A DNA stretch of 23,464 bases from an uncultured Clostridia bacterium (GTDB lineage Bacteria > Bacillota > Clostridia > TANB77 > CAG-508). Where the stretch lies: the NCBI GenBank assembly GCA_947626705.1, contig CANQTJ010000005.1:1-23464 (forward strand), written 5' to 3'. The notes under the pieces were generated by a model. The model had not been told where the DNA came from. It made no database searches and saw nothing but the letters and a program-made list of their open reading frames with translations. The position numbers and the translations under genes were made by a program. Shown piece by piece: positions 17,665-23,464 of this stretch (its first letter is position 1; each line of letters begins with the position of its first letter).

Positions 17665-17692
17665 AAAGTCTATCATCTTTGATGATGACTTT
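17665..17692. repeat. Bulged hairpin upstream of prmC promoter
   Basis: AAAGTC (17665-17670) pairs with GACTTT (17687-17692) and ATCATC (17672-17677) with GATGAT (17681-17686), with one bulged T and a three-base loop. Twelve pairs is strong for this genome. A weak T run follows on either strand, so it may be a second terminator stem or an operator. Confidence 0.5.
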
Positions 17693-17699
17693 CTTAGAA

Positions 17700-17746
17700 T
17701 ATAAAAAACAACTCTAATTATTAAACTTTTAATCTAATAATTAGAG
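17700..17746 (-). terminator. Intrinsic terminator of the 481-residue orphan gene
   Basis: Perfect 12-base stem (17712-17723 with 17735-17746), 11-base loop, followed on the minus strand by TTGTTTTTTAT. It begins 23 bases after the stop of the upstream gene. Confidence 0.75.
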
Positions 17747-17768
17747 AATTTCTTAAAAATAAATATAT

Positions 17769-19214
17769 TTATTTATCATCTGGCATTTTTTCTTCTGGTA
17801 ATTGTCTTGGTGACATAGCTAATCTATTATGAGTTGGACATATTGGCATACCATTTTTTAAAGCATATTTATTATATACACTAATTTGTTCAGAATATTC
17901 TTTTAATGTTTCTTCTTTTGATATTGGATAACAAGTTATAATAGCGTTTATACATGTTTCGCTATTGCTTTTTCTATTTTTAGAATGTGCTAAAAATTCA
18001 TTCATCTCTATACTTTTTTCATCATTATTATCTATATTGCCAGGTTTTTCCATTATTTGTCTTTTTATATCCATATATTCTAGTATTTCGTCATCTACTT
18101 GCATTCTTTCAAAAATCTTTTTTAAACTTTCTAGGTCTAATTTTTTTATTAAATATGAAAATTTTGCATTTAGATTATTACCATTTTTTATAGCTGTAAA
18201 AAAATACATATAATTTTGCATAACGTCTTGTAGTTCATTTTCATTTTTATGAGCATCTTTTATCTTCTTTAATTGTTCTTCTATATCTAAAATTATCCCT
18301 TTTTCTTTCTCAATTATATAACATTCTGTTACTCTATAAAGATTATAATTATCTGGCATTTTTTTACTATATACATTAAAAAAATAATCTTCAACAATTT
18401 TTTTCTTAGCGGTTGTACTTTTATCCAAATTTTCTTGAACGGTAGTATCTTTTATTTCTGCATAGCTTATTAATTTTGCTATTTCAGCTCCTTTTAAAAA
18501 GTCTGCTTTTTCACTTTCATCTAATGTGCTTAATATGTTATTTATTTGTTGTTCTCTTTCTTCTTCGCTTTGTATTACATTTGATTTTATTCTTTCTATA
18601 AAACTATTTTTTTCTTCTTGTGTTTTTGTATCTGTATTTATTTCACTTGTATTTTCATTATTATTTTTTTCTTGTGTTTCTTTTGTATCTGTATTTTGTA
18701 TATTATCCCCTATATTATCCTCATTTTTTTCTTCTATATTTGTTGTCGCTGTTCCTACTGTTCTTTGTTGCCTGTCAAATATCTTCGTTACTGGTATTTC
18801 AACTATTCCATTATTTTTACAGCTTAATATAGCTTGTCCTTCTTGTGTTAATTCAAATGAAAAATCTTCTCCATCAGTAACATTTTGTAACAATAAATCA
18901 TACGCACTATCATTAGTTTTATCATATTTATTATTTGTTAATTGTTCTTGTATTAAATCTCTTATAAATTTAGCTCTATCTGTAACTTTTCTCCCCTTCA
19001 TAATACCAACTATTGCTTCTTGAGGAATTGATTCTATTTCATATTGTAATAAGAAAATTCTAACTGTATTTCCTTTTTCATCTTTTACTTCTTGTAAATT
19101 AATTTTAGGTTTATTTTTATTTTTTTTACTTAATATTTCTCCATTTTCTTCTTTTATTATTTCATCTTTGTATAAATCAACAGAATATTTTATTTTATCA
19201 CTCATATTTTCCAT
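17769..19214 (-). CDS. Hypothetical protein, 481 residues
   Basis: I do not recognise this protein. It is soluble, with no signal peptide or membrane segment. Residues 1-150 are mixed alpha/beta, with a basic AIVGIMKGRKVTDRAKFIRD and a DFSFELTQEGQAILSC stretch. About 160-205 is a Thr/Asn/Glu-rich low-complexity linker. From about 206 it is mainly helical and charged (IERIKSNVIQSEEEREQQIN, LDIEEQLKKIKDAHK) and ends with a Cys- and His-bearing tail (CYPISKEET, MPICPTHNRLAMSPRQLPEE). AGGAGA lies seven bases before the ATG. It forms its own unit, with promoter 19248-19276 and terminator 17700-17746. A structural or scaffold role cannot be excluded or shown. Confidence 0.75.
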   Translation of the reverse strand: MENMSDKIKYSVDLYKDEIIKEENGEILSKKNKNKPKINLQEVKDEKGNTVRIFLLQYEIESIPQEAIVGIMKGRKVTDRAKFIRDLIQEQLTNNKYDKTNDSAYDLLLQNVTDGEDFSFELTQEGQAILSCKNNGIVEIPVTKIFDRQQRTVGTATTNIEEKNEDNIGDNIQNTDTKETQEKNNNENTSEINTDTKTQEEKNSFIERIKSNVIQSEEEREQQINNILSTLDESEKADFLKGAEIAKLISYAEIKDTTVQENLDKSTTAKKKIVEDYFFNVYSKKMPDNYNLYRVTECYIIEKEKGIILDIEEQLKKIKDAHKNENELQDVMQNYMYFFTAIKNGNNLNAKFSYLIKKLDLESLKKIFERMQVDDEILEYMDIKRQIMEKPGNIDNNDEKSIEMNEFLAHSKNRKSNSETCINAIITCYPISKEETLKEYSEQISVYNKYALKNGMPICPTHNRLAMSPRQLPEEKMPDDK

Positions 19215-19247
19215 AACTTTTCTCCTATGTTAGTATTTTATAATTAA

Positions 19248-19276
19248 TTTATATCATAGTTTATCATTTGTTACAA
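19248..19276 (-). promoter_or_regulatory. SigA-type promoter for the 481-residue orphan gene
   Basis: TTGTAA (19271-19276), 17-base spacer, extended -10 TGA-TATAAA (-10 at 19248-19253), 34 bases before the ATG at 19214. Confidence 0.65.
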
Positions 19277-19289
19277 TACTTTTTTATTA

Positions 19290-20078
19290 TTATTTCAACA
19301 TTATTATACCACAATATCCTAAAAATATAGATAAAACAGAAATAATTAACTCAATTATTGAGTTAATTTCAGGAAACAATACAGGTATAGAACCTACAGT
19401 AAATCCTATAATTATTAAAATTGTTTTTGTATAATATTTTTCTAATAAATATTTTATTATTTTCATAAAAATTATGCTTCCCAAAACAAGTCCTATCCCC
19501 ATTGGTATTAATACTGGTAAATATATATTTGATACTGACGTTAAATATAAAGAATATACTCCCAACAACATCAATATTATTGTATTACTTACTCCAGGGA
19601 CAACTACTCCTATTGACATCAAAAATCCACATAATATTAAATATATATATCCGACGTTTTGAATATTTTGAATATTTATTTTATGTTCGAGTAATACCAT
19701 TGATATTCCAATGACTAAAGCTATCAAAAAACAAGAAATATTAGCAATATTTAGTTTATCCTTTTTATTTATTTCTTTAAATAAAAGTATTACTCCTCCT
19801 AAAATTAATCCTATAAATACAGACTTTGTTTGCAATTGATATTTGTATAATAAAAATTTTAATAATTTACTAAATATTATTATTCCTACAACTGCTCCTA
19901 ATACAATAGGGAATAAAAAAGTAAAATTTTTTCTTAAGTCTTTAAAAAAATTTAATAAACTATCTAATAATTTTTCATATATACCAAATATCACACAAAG
20001 TACTCCACTACTTATTCCTGGTAAAATACAACCTGCACCAATCAAAACACCTTTTCCAAAATCTATTATAAATTTCAT
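19290..20078 (-). CDS. DUF368 protein, PopT-type undecaprenyl-phosphate translocase
   Basis: 262 residues with about eight membrane segments and almost no soluble part. The two half-repeats of DUF368 are marked by GAGCILPGISSGVLCVIFGIYE (about 15-36) and IGVVVPGVSNTIILMLLGVY (about 156-175), each with the PG-S motif. DUF368 members (PopT) have been shown to return undecaprenyl phosphate across the membrane; assignment here is by family. It is downstream of the CorC-type gene, and its ribosome site overlaps a hairpin (20086-20115). Function fits the lipid-carrier theme with uppS. Confidence 0.88.
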   Translation of the reverse strand: MKFIIDFGKGVLIGAGCILPGISSGVLCVIFGIYEKLLDSLLNFFKDLRKNFTFLFPIVLGAVVGIIIFSKLLKFLLYKYQLQTKSVFIGLILGGVILLFKEINKKDKLNIANISCFLIALVIGISMVLLEHKINIQNIQNVGYIYLILCGFLMSIGVVVPGVSNTIILMLLGVYSLYLTSVSNIYLPVLIPMGIGLVLGSIIFMKIIKYLLEKYYTKTILIIIGFTVGSIPVLFPEINSIIELIISVLSIFLGYCGIIMLK

Positions 20079-20085
20079 TTTTCCT

Positions 20086-20115
20086 CCTTAAATAATACTA
20101 TTTTATTATTTAAGG
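20086..20115 (-). promoter_or_regulatory. Hairpin overlapping the DUF368 ribosome site
   Basis: Perfect 12-base stem (CCTTAAATAATA, 20086-20097, with TATTATTTAAGG, 20104-20115; 6-base loop). On the minus strand the 3' arm ends in TTTAAGG, which is the first part of the Shine-Dalgarno AAGGAGG of the DUF368 gene. Folding would hide the site; the stem is AU-rich and would melt easily. There is no T run, so it is not a standard terminator. Confidence 0.55.
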
Positions 20116-20135
20116 TAAAAAATATTCTTTCTATT

Positions 20136-21428
20136 TTAAAGTATCTTACAAGCTTTAACTTTTTTTATTCTATTTCCTTCTATTTTTTCAATTTTATAAA
20201 TTACTTTATCTGTTTCTATAGTAATATTTTTTTCTTTATCATTTGGTATTCTATTTAATTCAAACAATAAATATCCTGAAATTGTATCATAATCCCCTTC
20301 AGGCAAATCTATCTCTAGTATTTTTTCTACTTCATATATTGATAGTTCTCCATCTAATATAAATGTATTATTATCTATTTTTTTATACTTTATTTCTTCT
20401 ATATCATATTCATCATATATTTCTCCAACAATTTCTTCTAGTATATCTTCCATAGTTATAATTCCTGCTGTTCCTCCATATTCATCAACTACAATAGCAA
20501 TTTGTTTTTTATTTTTCTTTAATTCTTTAAATGCATCATCTACATATATATTTTCTAATACATATATTGCTTCCCTTGCTATATTTTTTAACTTAGTATT
20601 CTTATTTTTAGAAGTTAATAACATATCTTTTATATAAACAATACCTTTTATATTGTCTATATTATCATCATAAATTGGTATTCTGCTATACCTTGTATCT
20701 TCGTTTAACATTTCTATTGCTTCACTTATTGTAATTTCCATATCCAAAGCATATACTTGTGTTCTTGGAATCATTATTTCAGATACAGTTCTATCATTAA
20801 ATTCAAATATATTATTAATCATCTCTTTCTCAACTTTTTCTATTGTTCCTTTTTCTTCTCCCACATCTACCATCATTTTTATTTCTTCTTCACTTACATT
20901 TTCTTCTTCTTCTCCTGTTACTCCAAATAATCTTGATATAAAATCTGTTGAAAATGTTAATAATTTTACAAATGGTAGCGTAAATATTGAAATCGCTTTT
21001 ATTATGCCAACTGTTGTGTATGATATCTTTTCGGAATACTTCATTGCAATTCTTTTAGGTACTAATTCTCCAAATACTAAAGTAAAGTATGACAATATTA
21101 AGGTTATTATAATTATAGAAATAGCTCTCCATCTTGCTATATTAATTATTGGAATTAAATTATATAGCTTTGGTGCTAATATATCTGCAAAAGTATCTGA
21201 AGCATAAGCACTTGATAAGAAACCTGCTAAAGTTATTCCTATTTGTATTGTTGCTAAAAATTTACTTGGATCTTTAAGCATTTTTTGTATTTTTCTTGCT
21301 TTTTTATTTCCTTCTTTTACTTGTAAATCTATTTTAACATCATTTAACGATATGAATGCAATTTCTGTTGAAGCGAAAAATGCATTCAACATTATTAAGA
21401 TTATTAATATTATTATTTGCGAAGCCAT
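20136..21428 (-). CDS. CorC/HlyC-type transporter-associated protein (CNNM-CBS)
   Basis: 430 residues: DUF21/CNNM membrane domain (1-185, with NAFFASTEIAFISLN and VFGELVPKRIAMKYSE), a CBS pair (about 205-320, with IMIPRTQVYALD, RIPIYDDNIDNIKGIVYIKD, VVDEYGGTAGIITMEDILEEIVGEI) and a C-terminal CorC_HlyC domain. Family members are linked to Mg2+/Co2+ efflux or transport. GGAGGG is five bases before the ATG. It has a strong promoter at 21481-21509 and is divergent from sigK. Confidence 0.93.
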   Translation of the reverse strand: MASQIIILIILIMLNAFFASTEIAFISLNDVKIDLQVKEGNKKARKIQKMLKDPSKFLATIQIGITLAGFLSSAYASDTFADILAPKLYNLIPIINIARWRAISIIIITLILSYFTLVFGELVPKRIAMKYSEKISYTTVGIIKAISIFTLPFVKLLTFSTDFISRLFGVTGEEEENVSEEEIKMMVDVGEEKGTIEKVEKEMINNIFEFNDRTVSEIMIPRTQVYALDMEITISEAIEMLNEDTRYSRIPIYDDNIDNIKGIVYIKDMLLTSKNKNTKLKNIAREAIYVLENIYVDDAFKELKKNKKQIAIVVDEYGGTAGIITMEDILEEIVGEIYDEYDIEEIKYKKIDNNTFILDGELSIYEVEKILEIDLPEGDYDTISGYLLFELNRIPNDKEKNITIETDKVIYKIEKIEGNRIKKVKACKIL

Positions 21429-21480
21429 AAATTCCCTCCATTTATATTATTTACGTTATTTAATTTATTATTTATTTTAT

Positions 21481-21509
21481 ATTATATCTTATCAAAGTTT
21501 TTATATCAA
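21481..21509 (-). promoter_or_regulatory. Strong SigA-type promoter for the CorC-type gene
   Basis: TTGATA (21504-21509), a 17-base spacer and a perfect TATAAT (21481-21486), about 50 bases before the ATG. Confidence 0.75.
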
Positions 21510-21541
21510 GCATTTTTAATTTTGTTTCATTTTTTATTATC

Positions 21542-21571
21542 AAATATCAATTTATGAAAAATATCAATTTA
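21542..21571. repeat. Direct repeat in the corC-sigK divergent region
   Basis: AAATATCAATTTA occurs at 21542-21554 and again at 21559-21571, 17 bases apart, between the two divergent promoters. It could be a regulator site, but the AT-rich background makes chance repeats common. Confidence 0.4.
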
Positions 21572-21627
21572 AATTTTTCATTTTAAAAATGAATTTTTAT
21601 AGTCCATGCACTTTTAAAAATATTTTT

Positions 21628-21635
21628 CATATAAT
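21628..21635 (+). promoter_or_regulatory. -10 element for sigK (SigE- or SigA-like)
   Basis: CATATAAT lies 31 bases before the sigK ATG. It is close to the SigE -10 (CATACAAT), which would fit mother-cell expression of sigK, and also contains a perfect SigA TATAAT. No clear -35 of either type is seen, so the class is open. Confidence 0.4.
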
Positions 21636-21665
21636 TTCTATATATAAAATTTTGGAGGTACTTTT

Positions 21666-22377
21666 ATGTTAGAAGCACTTTGTAGTATGGGAATTATTGG
21701 ATTTATACAATTTTTAAAATCTGCTGTTTTTGTTGTTCGGTTATATTTCTGGTAGTAATTTATTTCCTGAACCATTAACAAGTGAAGATGAAAAAATATA
21801 TTTACAAGAAATGAAAAATGGGAATGAAGAAGCAAGAAATATCTTAATTGAAAGAAACTTAAGATTAGTCGCACATGTAGTTAAAAAATATTCAAATACA
21901 AAAGTTGAACAAGATGATTTAATTTCTATTGGTACAATAGGGCTAATTAAAGGTATAAATAGTTTTAATGTAGATAAGGGTTCTAAATTAAGTACGTATG
22001 TATCTAGATGTATTGATAATGAGATTTTAATGTATCTTCGTTCTACTAAAAAGCTTAATTCCGAAGTTTATCTAAATGAGCCTATTGGTAAAGATAAAGA
22101 TGATAATATTGTAACTTTACAGGAAGTTTTAGAGAATGATGATAGAAGTATTGAAGATGAAGTTGATATAAAAATGAAAATTAAAAAACTATATAAAAAA
22201 TTAAGTGAAGTTTTAAAAGATAGAGAAAAAACTATAATAGAATTACGTTTTGGTCTTGATGGGCATAAACCTAAAACTCAACACGAAATTGCTGAAATGA
22301 TGGGAATTTCCCGTAGTTATGTATCAAGAATTGAAACAAAGGCTATTGGTAAGCTTTCAAAAGAATTTGAAAAATAA
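21666..22377 (+). CDS. sigK: RNA polymerase sporulation sigma factor SigK, with +1 frameshift
   Basis: Late mother-cell sigma factor. The ATG at 21666 has a strong GGAGG seven bases upstream and opens MLEALCSMGIIGFIQFLKSA, a hydrophobic pro-sequence like that of pro-sigma-K. Codon 25 is CGG (21738-21740); frame 0 then stops after four codons. Skipping the C gives GYISGSNLFPEPL, the expected junction, and then a full sigma factor: LIERNLRLVAHVVKKY, DLISIGTIGLIKGI (region 2), VSRCIDNEILM, and the region 4 helix-turn-helix TQHEIAEMMGISRSYVSRIE. Total is 236 residues, normal for SigK. In known systems a site-2 protease (SpoIVFB) removes the pro-sequence. No skin element or recombinase is here. 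It may be inactivated, misassembled or translated by frameshifting. Confidence 0.92.
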
Positions 22378-22535
22378 AATTTATATTACTATACATCAAT
22401 AACGTTATATATTTTATCATAATTTTCTTATTTAAGCAAATTATAAAAAATATGATTTAGTAAGAATAATATACTTAAATTGAGATAAAATAATAAAAAT
22501 AGTTTATAACGATTTTTTTAGCCTACTTTAAATAT
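22378..22535. other. Spacer between sigK and 6S RNA
   Basis: Very AT-rich with no reading frame. A palindromic ATAACGTTAT lies at 22399-22408. No clear sigK terminator is seen. Confidence 0.5.
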
Positions 22536-22564
22536 TTGAAAGTGAAATTTTTTTATGCTAAACT
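22536..22564 (+). promoter_or_regulatory. Promoter for 6S RNA
   Basis: TTGAAA (22536-22541), 17-base spacer, extended -10 TGC-TAAACT (22559-22564). The next T-A rich block could give a start near 22571. Confidence 0.55.
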
Positions 22565-22600
22565 ATAGTTAATCAAAAAGATAAATTAAATAAGTTATTA

Positions 22601-22799
22601 ATTTACCCTGCATAGTGCGTGTAGACAGAATTTTTAGAACCTACAAGTGATAAGAGGGGCCAATCTCGGAATATGGCGTGCATGCTCACACATTTTTGTA
22701 GTGAGAAGCCCATGAGTATTTTGGTAGGCACCCACCTGTTTTTAGGAGCAGGTCCTTAAAAATTCAAGACATCTTACGGCTAAGGCGGGGGATTTTTTT
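22601..22799 (+). ncRNA. ssrS: 6S RNA
   Basis: A GC-richer island with the 6S fold. Closing stem CCCTGC (22606-22611) pairs with GCGGGG (22785-22790). GAATTTTTA (22628-22636) pairs with TAAAAATTC (22757-22765). CCTAC (22640-22644) pairs with GTAGG (22724-22728). GGGC (22657-22660) pairs with GCCC (22708-22711), and CTCAC (22685-22689) with GTGAG (22701-22705) at the tip. A small hairpin, ACCTG/CAGGT (22734-22753), sits on the 3' side of the central bubble, as in Clostridia. AGAAGCCC and GGCACCCACCTG match remembered family sequence. A T run (22793-22799) ends it. 6S RNA binds SigA-RNA polymerase and damps transcription in stationary phase. Confidence 0.88.
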
Positions 22800-22839
22800 G
22801 TTTTGATTTTTTATTTTACATTACTCACTACTTTTGTTA

Positions 22840-22881
22840 TTACAATGCTACTAGTGTTATTCCACCATCTTTTAATTTCAT
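22840..22881 (-). pseudogene. Truncated type IV prepilin start
   Basis: ATG at 22881 with AAGGAA about 10 bases upstream encodes MKLKDGGITLVAL and stops at TAA. This is a prepilin leader: basic residues, a Gly, then the start of the hydrophobic mature helix. A missing A (TTG in place of TTAG) causes the stop; in the neighbouring frame the next residues are VIT as expected, but similarity ends there and the 6S terminator follows. Only the first 45 or so bases of a prepilin gene remain. Confidence 0.6.
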
Positions 22882-22927
22882 ACTTAATTCTTCCTTTCAA
22901 TCTTTAGTAAATTTTAAAATATTAGTT

Positions 22928-23464
22928 TTATTCAATATTTTTTGTATATTCTATTGTAATATAATATTTTGTATTAAAATATTCTGATGCATTTGCTCTA
23001 TATAATAATGTTTTATCATTTGCATTATAAAAAACAGCTAAATAATGGTTTGCCTGTAACTGTATCTGTGGAATTGTTGCATAAATATTACTAGTATCTT
23101 TTACCACTCCTTTAATATTTGTACATATATCTATATTTAATTCAGATAAGTCTAATAATTCTCCATTACTACTTGGAGTTATTCCTGTAAAACTCTTTTG
23201 ATATAATGTCTTTCCATAAAATGTTCCTATAATATGTTCATTTTCATCTATTACTTTTTTATTATCATTTCTTGAAGTTCCTGTTAAAGCTTTCTCCATA
23301 CTGTTTTGATACTCTTGTAATATTTCATTTTCTTCTTCTGATGTTTGTTGTGATTTTTCTTTTGCTAATTTTGCATTTTTTAATAATCCATTTCCTGTCA
23401 ATTGTGCTATCGATATTCCTGCCAATATCAATAAAATAACTATTGTTATTACTTATGCTACTAA
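22928..23464 (-). pseudogene. Type IV prepilin-like protein, interrupted, partial at window edge
   Basis: The frame continues to the right edge. Upstream of 23431 it reads LVA, then TAA, then VITIVILLILAGISIAQLTG. This is the prepilin N-terminal helix found in many Clostridia (ALVITI...LLILAGISIA-LTG-NG), with a stop where Leu (TTA) is expected. After it come a coiled LAKEKSQQTSEEE stem and a beta-rich C-terminal domain (IIGTFYGKTLYQKSF, LLDLSELNID, YYITIEYTKNIE) of the type seen on secreted Clostridia proteins. Starting at TTG 23431 would remove the leader and half the helix, so a working pilin is unlikely without the upstream part. Either a nonsense mutation, an error or readthrough explains it. 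Confidence 0.65.

Noticed and set aside
18526..19023. 165-codon plus-strand frame in the orphan gene
   Set aside because: Composition (Ser, Phe, Leu, Cys) is that of antisense to an Asn/Glu/Lys-rich gene; no start signal, and the minus frame has promoter, ribosome site and terminator.
580..21428. Alternative code with reassigned stop codons as the cause of the broken genes
   Set aside because: Intact genes end cleanly at TAA or TAG at expected lengths, and the breaks in rseP and sigK are frame changes, not stops within frame.
21638..21874. 78-codon minus-strand frame opposite the sigK start
   Set aside because: It is antisense to the sigK coding sequence and has no ribosome site or recognisable product.
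22601..22799. tmRNA or SRP RNA in place of 6S
   Set aside because: No tRNA-like ends or tag frame, and no GGAAGCA-type SRP loop; the long bubbled hairpin fits 6S.
1..23464. CRISPR array, tRNA genes, insertion sequences or prophage
   Set aside because: No regular spaced repeats, no cloverleaf sequences, no transposase or phage structural genes were seen.

Overview
The window is very AT-rich (roughly three quarters A+T by eye). It carries a Firmicutes-type PolC, WhiA, a pro-sigma-K gene and a Clostridia-style 6S RNA, so it most likely comes from a low-GC, spore-forming (or recently spore-forming) member of the Clostridia, probably an uncultured gut lineage. The taxon is inference. Almost all genes lie on the minus strand; only sigK and the 6S RNA lie on the plus strand.

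Layout. 1-579 has no gene but holds a tight cluster of DnaA boxes (268-360) that looks like a replication origin. 580-6923 (minus) is polC followed by a 34-residue small ORF, an HD-domain hydrolase and a DUF1294 membrane protein. 7021-8175 is a membrane-anchored DUF5050-like propeller with its own promoter and terminator. 8350-13568 is the conserved pyrH-frr-ispA-uppS-cdsA-rseP block (ribosome recycling, UMP supply, prenyl and phospholipid precursors, site-2 protease); dxr, often found between cdsA and rseP, is absent. 13646-17572 is prmC-whiA-hemW-rlmN behind a good promoter. 17769-19214 is an orphan 481-residue protein. 19290-21428 is a CorC/HlyC-type CBS protein followed by a DUF368 (PopT-type) undecaprenyl-phosphate translocase. 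21666-22377 (plus) is sigK, 22601-22799 is the 6S RNA, and 22840-23464 (minus) holds two interrupted type IV prepilin genes.

The most interesting signal is recoding. rseP and sigK are each interrupted by exactly one extra base, and in both the extra base is the C of an in-frame CGG codon that precedes a conserved glycine codon (C|GGA and C|GGT). My manual scan finds no in-frame CGG in about 5,850 codons of the fifteen intact genes. This suggests that CGG is an unassigned or hungry codon and that CGGN is read as Gly by +1 frameshifting. cdsA carries a further frameshift that is not at CGG, and both prepilins are interrupted at the same codon of the mature N-terminus. These could be mutations, assembly errors or other recoding events.

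Isoprenoid-lipid metabolism links several genes: IspA makes the allylic precursor, UppS the C55 carrier, CdsA the CDP-diacylglycerol, and the DUF368 protein recycles undecaprenyl phosphate across the membrane. In the families concerned, a site-2 protease (SpoIVFB) matures pro-sigma-K, so it is notable that the S2P gene and sigK share the same kind of interruption.
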